DNA from: Meconema thalassinum
Taxonomy: Eukaryota; Arthropoda; Insecta; Orthoptera; Tettigoniidae
Length of the DNA: 64,000 nt
Direction of reading: 5' to 3'
Assembly: GCA_946902985.2 (NCBI GenBank)
Contig: OX336397.1
Coordinates: forward strand, 151,211,890 to 151,275,889
Position 1 is the first letter of the stretch, and every line of letters starts with the position of its first letter. The notes under the pieces were generated by a model. It saw nothing but the letters and a program-made list of their open reading frames with translations. It did not search any database and was not told the DNA's origin. The translations under genes were made by a program, and so were the position numbers. This document shows positions 10,946-20,178 of this stretch, in pieces.

Positions 10946-11411
10946 AATCAGTTAAGCTACGGCAGCCATTTTGGAACTTTTTGATCACACCTCGTAGGGT
11001 TAGGTTAGGCTGAGTTAAGCTACGACCGCCATCTTGGGACTTTATGATCACACCTCGTAGGTTTAGGTTAGGTTAGGTTAGGCTAGGTTCAGTTAAGCTA
11101 TGACCACTATTTTTAAAAATTTTTGATCGCACCTCGTAGGTTTAGGTTAGGTTAGGTTAGGTTAGATTAAGTGAAGCTACGGCCGCCATTTTGAAACTTT
11201 TTGATCACACCTTGTAGGTTAGGTTAGGTTAGGCTAGGTTAGGTTAAGTCACAGCCACATTTTTGAAACTTTCTGATCACACCTCGTGGGATAGGTTAGG
11301 TTAAGTTAAGCTACGGCCGCCATCTTGTTACGTTAGGCTAGGTTAAGTTAAGCTACGGCCGCCATCTTGTTAGGTTAGGCTAGGTTAAGTTAAGCTACGG
11401 CCGCCATCTTC
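10946..11411 (+). repeat. ~85-bp tandem array carrying interstitial TTAGG runs
   Basis: Repeated units read GTTAAGCTACGGCCGCCAT-CTT followed by TTTTGATCACACCTCGTAGG and then (TTAGG)2-4. The last units shorten to ~45 bp by losing the TTTTGATCACACC part. TTAGG is the standard insect telomere repeat; here it is interstitial and part of a composite unit. Confidence 0.75.
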
Positions 11412-11591
11412 AATGAAAAGGGGAAAGCGCGTCATGTAAGTCGTTGCGCGCCGCCGCCGTGGGAACATAGGTGTTTATCAGCAATCTCCGGCAATGTTCG
11501 GGAGAGTAACTTTGAAAAGTAGCTGAAACTCGGTAGTCGAAAGCATAGCTTGACCCGTTTCTTACCTATATGACAAGGTTAGGTTAGGTTA

Positions 11592-12081
11592 GGTAAATTT
11601 AGGTTATGTTAGGTGAGCTGATGTTAAGTCTTAAAATATTCCCTCTCTTATGTGTTCAAAGCCGATTCACCCTGAACAGTCAGCCAAAACATTAGATATG
11701 TATTTATCATTACATAAAGAACTAAAGCAAACTTAATTAATTATGAATGGCGTTTTTTGTTACTGTTCAATGTAGACAGAATATATGCATTAAATGATAG
11801 ACTCAACACAAAATGTTTTGATTGTTGACTTGTGTTATTGATAAATTGGTTTAATGTTAGGGGCAGTGCACACTTTCCATGTCGATAATTTATATAGGCT
11901 CGAAGGATGGTGTTGCAAACTTCTGATGTGTATTTCCAATTTCCTGCATAGTCTATTTCATAGAATTTTCCTGTAACTTAAAAGTTCATGCTGATTTTGT
12001 CTTTGTGTTTGACATTGTAACTACAATGGTTGATTGGATATTTTTTGTCAACTTTCAAATCATGTAATTCATGTCAGATAT
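11592..12081 (-). repeat. Right inverted arm of fold-back element
   Basis: 490 bp complementary to the left arm. A few substitutions and small indels are visible, for example one A fewer in the run near 11753, so the arms are older than the LTR pair or evolve independently. Confidence 0.85.
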
Positions 12082-12437
12082 GTTGGAATTTTTGTTCATG
12101 TGTGAAGCTATCAAGTACCGATACCTAATTGGTTACACAACTGTTTCATAATGAAAATCTTGATCTCTGATTCATTGGAGAACTGTTTACGCTTGTCTAA
12201 ACCAAGACTAACTGACTACTCACTGCTAAGGTTTAGAAATTACATTTACTCAAATCACATTCTGGTAAAAAAGATCAAGACTACTATAAACTGCTACCAC
12301 TCTTCCACCACTTTGCTAACACTTTTCTACCATTTGACTCTCACTTTTGCTCTTACTTTCTACTGCACCTACTACAAACTATCATTTTTATTATCGAGTT
12401 AACTTTACTAGAGATTAGTTTATGCTTAACAGTTGAC
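12082..12437. other. Intergenic stretch with weak minisatellite seeds
   Basis: No supported gene. From 12290 to 12375 the sequence is pyrimidine/CTACCACT-rich (CTGCTACCACTCTTCCACCACTTTGCTAACAC) and resembles the stronger array at 13166-13470. The 83-aa ORF at 12151-12402 runs into this low-complexity part and is not credible. Confidence 0.4.
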
Positions 12438-13121
12438 ATGGAAGTATCAACGACTAGCTATGGTAAGCCATGTGCTTACTATAAAGGATATGCATATATT
12501 GTAAAATGAACTAATAAAAATGGAACTGTTATTTGGTGCTGTTCGAAACAACGATCTAAAAAGTGTCGAGGAATGATTAAAACAAAAGGCTCCAGCATAC
12601 TTATTTCAATCGATCATCATTGTAAATCTCAAAATAATACTCATTTAAATGGACAAAATAATCGAACCAAGGTAAAAAAGCAAGACCAAGAAAAGAATAG
12701 TGTGGCTCAAGATAGCGCTTTGTTTGTTAAAGAGCATTTATTCTCTCCTGAAAAAGACATGTTAGGACAGTCGTTAACGTCTAAGAAACCTCTAACACTA
12801 TCAAAGACAACACAAACTATGCCAAGGGTTGTTGCATTACAAGATGAACAAAAAGGATTAGATAGTAATAGTGATGATGTTTATATTGATGATAATTATA
12901 TTGATGATGATAACCATGATGATGATGATGATGATTATGATGATGATAATGGTTTACACCCAAAAAAATCATTTGTTAAATTTGTTCACTGGAACAATCC
13001 AAATAAGCTAATCCAGCGGCTTCAGTACTTGCATACCTGTAAACAGGCTGGTCATACTAAATATGAGGAAGAACTTTTGGATATAGAAAATGAGCTTCGT
13101 GATGCTAAAATTATAGTGTAA
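12438..13121 (+). pseudogene. FLYWCH-type zinc-finger protein, broken by an in-frame TGA
   Basis: From ATG 12438 the frame reads a FLYWCH-like core: YYKGYAYI, a TGA stop at 12507-12509, then VIWCCSKQRSKKCRG and a terminal DHHC. Spacing fits the FLYWCH pattern (GY...W-C...C-G...H-x-H/C), but the last ligand is Cys (HHC), not His. After the stop the frame is open to 13121: a linker, an Asp-rich run (about D-D-D-N-H-D6), and a C-terminal helical segment VHWNNPNKLIQRLQYLHTCK...ENELRDAKII. I recall that tail type from repeated arthropod ORFs, but only from memory. FLYWCH domains bind DNA or proteins and occur in mod(mdg4)-like factors and with MULE transposases. The stop makes this a likely pseudogene unless it is read through or spliced around. 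Confidence 0.62.
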
Positions 13122-13165
13122 TGAATCCATGTAACCACTTAAACTATTTCTTAACAATACATGTA

Positions 13166-13470
13166 ATATTTTCTACCACTTTGCTACCACTTTTCTAGTT
13201 TGCTACCACTTTTCTACCACTTTGCTACCACTTTTCTACTACTTTTCTGCCACTTTTCTACCACTTTTCTAGTTTGCTACCACATTTCCACTACTTTGCT
13301 ACCACTTTTCTATTACTTTTCTGCCACTTTTCTACCACTTTTCTACCACTTTTCTACCACTTTGCTACCACTTTGCTACCACTTTTCTACCACTATGTTA
13401 CGAATTGTCTACCACTTGTCTACCACTTTGCTACCACGTTTCTACCACTTTTCTATCACTTTAAACTGTA
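13166..13470 (+). repeat. Minisatellite, ~11-12 bp unit CTACCACTTTT
   Basis: About 25 units of TTTCTACCACT / TTGCTACCACT with interspersed GCCACTTTT variants. Because the unit lacks stops, overlapping ORFs (13200-13478, 13274-13501) encode repetitive LLPLFYHFST-like peptides; these are artefacts of the repeat. It separates two FLYWCH units. Confidence 0.85.
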
Positions 13471-13566
13471 CATATTAAATATAAAAGCCGACGCTAAATA
13501 ATTCTATTACCAGAACAGAGATAACCTTTGTAGTGTGCAAATCATACTAACAGGTTAGTTACTACT

Positions 13567-13965
13567 ATGGAACTTACTACAATTAACCGAGATAAACAAC
13601 GTGTACTCTATAAAGGCTACTCTTATAACTATAGACGACAAAATGTAAAAGGAATACTATTCTGGCGATGCTCAAATCAGAGGTCAACAAAATGTCGAGG
13701 CAATATGAAAAGTAGAAATGGTGTGGTTTTAAGTGTGAGTGATCATCAATGTGGTGCACCAGACAAAACACTGATGGTGTTGACAAAAAATCATCAGAAT
13801 GTTAAAAAGTTAGTACAAGAGAAAGATGTTGCTACTCAAAATAGTGCATTGTTTGTTGAGCAACGTTTAACCCCTGTTGTAAAAGTTATGTCGTATCCAT
13901 CTTCCACGCCTCAAGAATCATCAACATCACAGACTATGCAAGAGGTAGTGTTGTTGTTGTTTTAA
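13567..13965 (+). CDS. Second FLYWCH-type zinc-finger unit
   Basis: A 132-codon ORF. Residues ~15-60 carry LYKGYSYNYRRQ, ILFWRCSNQRSTKCRG and SDHQC: the G-Y, W-x-C, C-x-G and H-x-C positions of a FLYWCH finger, again with Cys as last ligand. The linker (QEKDVATQNSALFVEQ) matches that of the upstream unit (QEKNSVAQDSALFVKE), so the two are tandem paralogues. Coding similarity continues beyond the stop (near 14005-14035, M-x-V-D-R-K-G-L-D-S-N in another frame versus DEQKGLDSNSDD upstream). The original protein was therefore longer and this copy is probably truncated by a frameshift. The ATG at 13567 aligns with ATG 12438. Alternatives: variable exon of a mod(mdg4)-like locus, or part of a mobile element. 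I see no splice evidence. Confidence 0.6.
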   Translation: MELTTINRDKQRVLYKGYSYNYRRQNVKGILFWRCSNQRSTKCRGNMKSRNGVVLSVSDHQCGAPDKTLMVLTKNHQNVKKLVQEKDVATQNSALFVEQRLTPVVKVMSYPSSTPQESSTSQTMQEVVLLLF

Positions 13966-14285
13966 GGGGCTGAACTACAAAGTCATCTGCCCTTGATATG
14001 CAAGTGGATCGAAAAGGACTAGATAGTAATAGACAAAAGAGAGTTGTAGTTTGCATATAACTATTGTACAAGTACTTACATTAAATAAATAAAAATATTG
14101 TATGGGTATTGTCTGTTTTTCTTAATTGCTATCCCTATATCCCACTATTAATGCAATTGTTAACCATCAACAGTCTCTGACTATGTTCGCAAAGAGAGTG
14201 ACCTTAAACAATACACTCTATCTATGGTTTGTGTACCGAGTACACAATAATACAGTGTGGTCAAGCCATGTTGAGGCAATAGTTA

Positions 14286-14371
14286 TATCAGGTAAGGGTT
14301 TCGAACCCTTGCTTTCTTGTACAGAAAAGTTGAACTTATGTCAAACACCATAACCACTCGGTCAACCTGAC
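14286..14371 (-). tRNA. tRNA-Leu(UAA)-like gene
   Basis: Read on the minus strand this folds as a type II tRNA. The acceptor GTCAGGT pairs with ACCTGAT (one G-U) and the discriminator is A. The D arm ACC/GGT surrounds GAGTGGTTAT. The anticodon arm has four of five pairs. The long variable stem TTTCT/AGAAA is intact. The T arm AAGGG-TTCGAAA-CCCTT is perfect. A-box and B-box sequences are intact. The anticodon loop reads CATAAGT, giving UAA, but position 33 is A instead of the near-universal U and base pair 27-43 is mismatched. It may therefore be a recent pseudogene or a tRNA-derived repeat. No intron is seen. Confidence 0.6.
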
Positions 14372-14969
14372 AGTTACTAATTTAATTATTTTTGTGGACT
14401 TGAATGTTTATAAAACTTTTTCCAGTATACATTGACTAAACCACTTGTTTGTTTTGAAATATAGATTTTGTTTTGTTTGACCATAACATTGCAGTTATGT
14501 GTCTTGTGAACTGGGTGTTTAATATAGGGTTAAAGGCATTTTAAAATAATTTTAGGAAAGCTCTTAGGATCGTGTCATGGGTTTTAGTAATGCATTACTG
14601 TTCGTTGACTAACATTTACCGTTACACAACATTATTTTGGTGAGCTCTACATGTTGTTGTTTGAGTCGTCAGTCTTTTGACTGGTTTGATGCAAATCTCC
14701 ATGCCTCCCTGCCCCAAGCGAAACGTCTCATCTTTATATAACTACCACACCCTACATTCAAGGCTATCTGTTTAACATATTATAACCTTGGATCTCCCCC
14801 ACAAGCTCTTGGGTTCAATTCCTAGGTTTAACACAAACTTTTAAAAGTGGTATGACAACGTAAACTAGTCTACTCAGTCTCGAGTGGTCTAAATAAGTAG
14901 AGAGGGTTTGATTCACACCTCAACCATAGAGCACCATGTTCTTAAAAAAAATGATAACCATTTGTTCAA

Positions 14970-15190
14970 TTTCACATTTCACACATTGCAATTTGTCAAT
15001 TTTCCATTTTGCATTTTTTTAAATGACAGTTTGATGTTTTTCAATTTCATGATATGGAAACATGGATTTTTCCATTTTCATATTTACACATTTGTCAATT
15101 TCCCATTTGCATATATTTTCTTTAATGTCCGTTTAAGGTTTTTAAATTTTGTCTATATGGAAACATGGATTTTCCATTTTGCTGTTTACA
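14970..15190 (+). repeat. AT-rich ~105-bp tandem duplication
   Basis: ACA(C)ATTTGTCAATTT-CCATTT-GCAT followed ~75 bp later by ATGGAAACATGGATTTTTCC occurs about twice with a shift near 105 bp. It is low in complexity and has no gene. Confidence 0.5.
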
Positions 15191-15599
15191 AATTTTTTAT
15201 ATATTTATTTTGTGTATGTTGAAAAACGATATTTCCAAAACAAGATTTTTTATTTTTCATTTTATGATTTTTTAAATAATCTTAATGTGAGTGCTTGACC
15301 ATGGCAATAATACAGTCTATCTATGTGTTAGCGGAACCATAGAGGCTTATACTACTGCAAGTAAGAATGTTTTACAAAATAACGACTATCTACCACTGCA
15401 TTTGAAAAACAAAACGATTGAAAATGTATTTTCCATTCATATATAAGTGCTGATTCTCCCTCTCCCCCACCCTACCTCACCGTATTTTCTCTGGTCAAAC
15501 AACCAATGCTACCCACATATACACAAGCTTTCTATATATCTCTCTCTATATATATATATATGTTTTCTCTTGTCCACAAGATAAAAATTATCATTGCTG

Positions 15600-16360
15600 G
15601 ATTGTATCCTGCACTGTTTATGCGACATACCTTTGCCAGTTCATAAAACCGTTAGGTATTTCTCTACACATAACGATTTTACCACTGCTTTACCTACGCC
15701 TTTTGCTTGTTTGGCTTTCTTACAGTCTAGTATGTGATAGGAAGCATTAAATGTATGTCAAACCCAGTCCACGTTTGTATTTGTAATCTAAGTAATAATT
15801 TGAAAAGAGACAAGTGTAATCAGTTTTAAACATTATCTCTGCTTTTATTTGTTTGTTTATGACATGCATATTAACCTAAAATCAAACCCTAGTCTACCTT
15901 AGTGAAAGGTTAACGGTTTAACCACTGCGTTACCATACCCTTTTTTCTTAGTTTGATTCGTTCTAGGCCTTAGAGCTAGAAATCGAATTAAGATCTCCAG
16001 TGAAAGAGGCACTTGTGCTCACCACTATAGCACGTAATGTTTAGCTGGTAACATTAGACATCCGAAAATGATTGTATTTCTGTTAGCCAAGCATTTCTGT
16101 CATTTGCCTACTGTGTGAGCTCTGCCAGCAAGACAGTTTAGTTTAGAACAAGTGTGTGTATATATTATTAGCCTCAGATATTTAAAGCTTGTTGTGTGTA
16201 GCGACCATCTTATCCCTGTAACCACTGAGCAAGTTTTAACTGTCAACCCATAAAAACTGCATAGGATAGTTGTGTGAGGTTCATGGACTTGGGTGTGTGC
16301 ATAAGCACCATGCACTAGCTTTACCTTACCCTCTATAGGTAGAGCGTTATCCCTTTCCTT
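15600..16360 (-). other. Cluster of decayed tRNA-like sequences
   Basis: On the minus strand several segments keep tRNA landmarks without a full cloverleaf. One near 15630-15700 has GTAAAGCAGTGGTAAAATCG. One near 15870-15945 has TAACGCAGTGGTTAAACCG, then CTTTCAC, then GGGTTTGATTTT. One near 15955-16050 has GCTATAGTGGTGAGCAC, then CTTTCAC, then TAATTCGATTTC. The CTTTCAC plus TTCGATT pieces resemble tRNA-Glu. Together with the tRNA-Leu-like gene at 14286-14371 this suggests tRNA-derived relics, but each call alone is weak. Confidence 0.35.
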
Positions 16361-16739
16361 TTTTGACATTACCAATGACCACATCCACCCACAAGTTATA
16401 CACTTAAACCCTTGGCTTGTTTTCGATTAGGATTGGTTCGGTTTGGTTGGGTTTGATTCAGCTTGGTTCAGTTTAGTTCAATGTAGTCACCATTTTGTTT
16501 CATTTGCTATCCTCTTTAACCAATTAATTAAAGATAGTCTACTCTTAATTCTTGAATCAATAAATCCGATTTTGTATACACGGTTTGTCATTTATTAACC
16601 CATGCCTGCAACCTATACTCTCTCTGTACTACAGTCTGATCTGAAAACAAGTTCCAATAGTGAAAGACTTGACAGTCACCATACATGTAGCCTACACTAG
16701 TTCTTTCTCTACCTAGCTATGTTTCATCACTCACGGTAA

Positions 16740-17512
16740 ACAACTCACATGTCCGTATCCAATTATTAATTTATAAAATCTCAGGTCAATGACCTTAATA
16801 TTTTGGATATTTTAGGTAAATTCATTGGTCATGGGAAAGAGTTGACCATTCTAAGTCCTATGACACCTCACATGTCGATATCCAAGTATTAGTTTGTATA
16901 ATCTCAGGTCATTGGCCTTGTTGTTTTGAATATTTGGGGTAAATTCATTGGTCATGGGAAAGGGTTGGCCATCCTTAGTATTATAACACCTCACTTGACT
17001 CTCTCCCATTATTAGTTATCGAGATATTAACAACAGTGCAGTTAGGCCCTTTTAACAAACATTAAATATATATTTAAAAACAGAGCGTCACCCCGAGTGC
17101 TAGGACCCCACATACAAGTCCCTAGCCTTATTGGTTCGCGAGATATTAACAAAAGTGTAGTTAGGCCCTTTGTTAAAATGTCAAAAATACATTCAAAAAG
17201 AGAGTGTCTGCCCAAGTCCAACGACACCTCACAGGTCAAAATCCCATCATGGGTCCAGGAAATATCAACAAATGTGTATTTAGGCCCCTTGTCAAAATTT
17301 CAAAAAATACATTTAAAAAGGGAATGTCATCCCATGTGCTACGACCCCTCATACAAGTCCCTAGCCTTATTGGTCCACGAGATATTAACAAAAGTGTACT
17401 TAGGCCCTTTTGACAAAAATCAAAAATACATTGAAAAACGGGGCGTCATACCAAGTCCAACGACCCCTCATACAAGTCCCTAGCTTTATTGGTTCATGAG
17501 ATATTAAAAAGC
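16740..17512 (+). repeat. ~120-140-bp tandem array
   Basis: Two early diverged units (16740-16990, sharing TAAATTCATTGGTCATGGGAAAG) are followed by about four units with GAGATATTAACAAAAGTGT, TTAGGCCCTTTTGACAAAA, and CAACGACCCCTCATACAAGTC. ORFs through it (17097-17483, 17204-17413) are repetitive by-products. The phrase about cacctcat..gtcaaaatcc recurs at 18120-18150, linking the array to the following Helitron-like sequence. Confidence 0.7.
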
Positions 17513-17714
17513 CAATAACCTATTAGTTTTGGATCTTTTGGTTATTTTTTTTAAATAACTCATCTATAAATCATTATTTAAATAGTCCGCCCTCTTACGA
17601 AAACCCCAAGTGCGCATGCGTAAAAACAGAAAACAAACATGTTAATTCATAGTAACAATCGGCTCTTCACATGCGTTTCATGTGGAACAACGTTTAATTT
17701 CATCATAGCATTAG

Positions 17715-17885
17715 AGACCATGGGCCAGTCCATAGGGACCAGTCCAAAGGGACCGGTCTAAAGGGATAAGTCCAAAGGGACTCATCAACAAGGACTCGTC
17801 CACAAGGACTCGTCCACAGGGACTCGTCCACAAGGACGTGTCATCAATGACCTGTCAACAATAACCCGTCCACAGGGATCCGCTC
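17715..17885 (+). repeat. Minisatellite related to the fold-back core
   Basis: About eleven ~15-bp units of GGGACTCGTCCACAA / GGGACCAGTCCAAAG. Same motif as 10790-10945, in the same orientation, nearly 7 kb away. Confidence 0.7.
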
Positions 17886-18384
17886 CCCCACCCTCTTACA
17901 AAAGCCCTGAGTGGGCATGCTAATTCATAGTGGCTTTGCACCGTACACATGCACTTTATGTGGAACAACGTTTAAATCCACATCGGCATTCAAACTCTCA
18001 CATGTTGCAATTGGAAAGAGAGATCCTCTAAAAAATTGCAATTTTCACCCCTAGTAGGGGAAGGTTTTATTTTTGGGGTTGAAATGTGTTGTCCATTGGA
18101 AAGGGGGTATCAGCCCGAGTTCAATGACACCTCATTCGTCAAAATCCGACCACGGGTTCGGGAGTTATCGGGCTACCGCCATCTGGTGTGGAGGGTGTGG
18201 AGGTGGAGGATTTAGAACTCTCACAAAACCACTACTGACAAAAATTCTGTTTTTGCGCGCGACCGTCATAAACCAGTCTGAAACGCGTTAATAACTCAAA
18301 ATTCCGTGGAAATTCCGAAAAAACAGACAATTTTTCATTTTTATATGTATAGAGATATAATAAGGAATGTCTCTCTGTTCGTCT

Positions 18385-19214
18385 TTTATGCGCTCATAAA
18401 CCTTTCATCCGATTGCGATCAAATTTTGGTGAGTTGTTGTACACACTTTCGGGATGTTCATAGGCATAGTGAATCCATTTCACAATAGATAGCGCGCGAG
18501 TAGTTTAAACAAATGCTTAATGGCGATGCGTTCATATACAATTCATCCGATTGCGATCAAATTTTGGTCAGTTGTTGTGCATAGTCCCGGAAAAGTAATA
18601 GGCGTAGTAAATGCAATTTACAATTGATGGCGCGCGAGTAGCTTCAACAAAATGGCGTGCGTTTGTTTCAAGAAAGTCCCACATGCGTTCATATACCATT
18701 CATCCCATTGCAATGAAACTTGGATGAGAGCTTGTGTACACTACAGGCAAGGTACCTGGCTTAGTAAATCCACATAACAATAGGTACCACACGAGTAGAT
18801 TCAACAAGTGAGCGACGACGGGCGAAGCGTTTCAAAAATGTCCTGTATGCATTCACATACCATTCGTCCGATAGCGATGACACTTGGGTGAGAGGTTGTG
18901 TACACTACAGGCAAGGTTTCTGGCTTAGTAAACCCATGTTATAATAGGTAGCGCACGAGTAGATTCAACAAATGAGCGACGACGCGCTATGCGTTTCAAC
19001 AAACTCCCGTATGCGTTCATAGTACCATTTGTCTGATAGCGATGAAACTTGGGTGAGATGTTGTGTACACTTCAGGGAAGGTTTCTGGGTTAGTAAATCC
19101 ACTTTACAATAGGTATCGCACAAGTAGATTAAACAAATGAACGACGACGCGCGAAGTGTTTCAACATAGTCCCGAATGCGTTCATATACCATTCGTCCGA
19201 TAGCAACTATATAT
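18385..19214 (+). repeat. Satellite array, left block (~164-bp unit)
   Basis: Units start ATGCGTTCATATACCATTCA-TCCGATTGCGATGAAACTTGG and continue through GTTGTGTACAC, GGCTTAGTAAATCCA, GGTAGCGCACGAGTAGATTC and AACAAATGAGCGACG. Successive TCCGAT positions are 18407, 18544, 18701, 18865, 19030 and 19194, so the period is 157-165 bp after a shorter first unit. The last unit is cut by the LTR element inside GATAGCAACT-ATAT. Confidence 0.85.
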
Positions 19215-20178
19215 TGTTAAGGATGTTTGATTGTTCTAACCCGCGCCTCCCACCATTTGTTAGGGATGTTTGATTGTCTAACCCTCGCGCCCTCATTATT
19301 TGTTAAGGATGTTTGATTGGTCGGAGGGCTGAGGTGATCCATTTAAGAGGTATTCACCCCGCGCCTTCAGTATTTGTTAAGGATGTTTGATTGGTGCCTT
19401 AACCATCATTAAAAAGGGGTGTTGATTATTGGTCATCTTTGCATCTACGGGGATTTACTAGGATGTCTTATGAAGAACTGTGAACACGTTTAGAGAGCAA
19501 TTTACATACAGGGGAACTGGCGGGAGGTATACTCACCTAGCTTACCTCAATGTGGCTTAGTAGGCCACACGCTTGCTGTGCATCGCCTCCTGCTGGGCAG
19601 CGTTCAATGGAGATCTTAAACTAGGTACTAATCTAAAGGGAAGGGCTTCTTAATCTAAACGAAATAAAAAGGTAATCATTAGACTGTTCAAAAATGGGGT
19701 TTATTATGTAATAGTAGCAAGGGCAATAGGGTAGGATGGAAATAATAATCTAGGGGGAAAAAGGAATCTAGCAGGCACGTTATCACTCACCCCACCGTTG
19801 ATACCGGTCTTCTATGATGTTGGTGGCGTTGGGACTCGATATGGGGCGATGCCCCATATCGGTCCGGCGTAGCACAACTCCGATAGAGTGTAAGACTGTA
19901 AGTGAAGGTTCAGAAGAGTCCACGTTCCAATTAGAGACCGCGGCGCGTGTTCGTACCTTTATTTATAGGTAAAATGTGCCTGGTCAGTCCACTCAGCGGT
20001 ATGTTGGGAGTGTAATGTCCGCTGTGTCCTGTCTACCTTCTTGCTGTTAGACCCTAGGTCTATGACCTAAGGCTTACTCCGTAGTCGTGTTGCCATGTCG
20101 TCTTTTACGTAGTTACTTCTGATTATATTTTATGTATGTGTAGGCACAGTCCTTTTATAAAGGGCTGGGGCTAGGACA
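19215..20178 (-). repeat. LTR of second element (left copy, 964 bp)
   Basis: Shares almost the whole sequence with 25558-26643. Its first ~190 bp hold four copies of a ~45-bp unit TTTGTTAAGGATGTTTGATT; the right LTR holds seven. The unit count is the main difference between the LTRs. A perfect inverted repeat ATATGGGGC-gat-GCCCCATAT lies at 19839-19859. Confidence 0.85.

Larger units (their letters stand above)
10223..12081. mobile_element. Fold-back element with long inverted arms and a tandem-repeat core
   Basis: Arm 10223-10716 reads as the reverse complement of 11592-12081 with few mismatches. For example, ATATCTGACATGAATTACAT at the left end pairs with the complement ending GTCAGATAT at 12081. 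The ~875-bp centre consists of tandem repeats. Long arms around a repeat-filled, protein-free core are typical of fold-back DNA elements. The right arm's outer sequence continues past 12081 (GTTGGAATTTTTG...), and its partner should lie left of the window if the LTR element split the left arm. No transposase ORF was found. Short ORFs inside (10355-10567) are by-products. Confidence 0.78.

Noticed and set aside
13166..13470. CRISPR-like regular array
   Set aside because: Units are contiguous without unique spacers and the context is eukaryotic; it is a minisatellite.
13200..13501. Overlapping repetitive ORFs with FYHFSTT-like repeats
   Set aside because: Translation of a stop-free pyrimidine-rich minisatellite.
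17097..17483. 128-aa ORF over a tandem array
   Set aside because: Open only because the repeat unit lacks stops; no domain and a second frame is also open.
18325..18352. Possible minus-strand Helitron 5' start (TCTATACATATAAAAATG)
   Set aside because: Looks like a TC end, but no matching hairpin plus CTRR end was found to the left, so I could not define an element.
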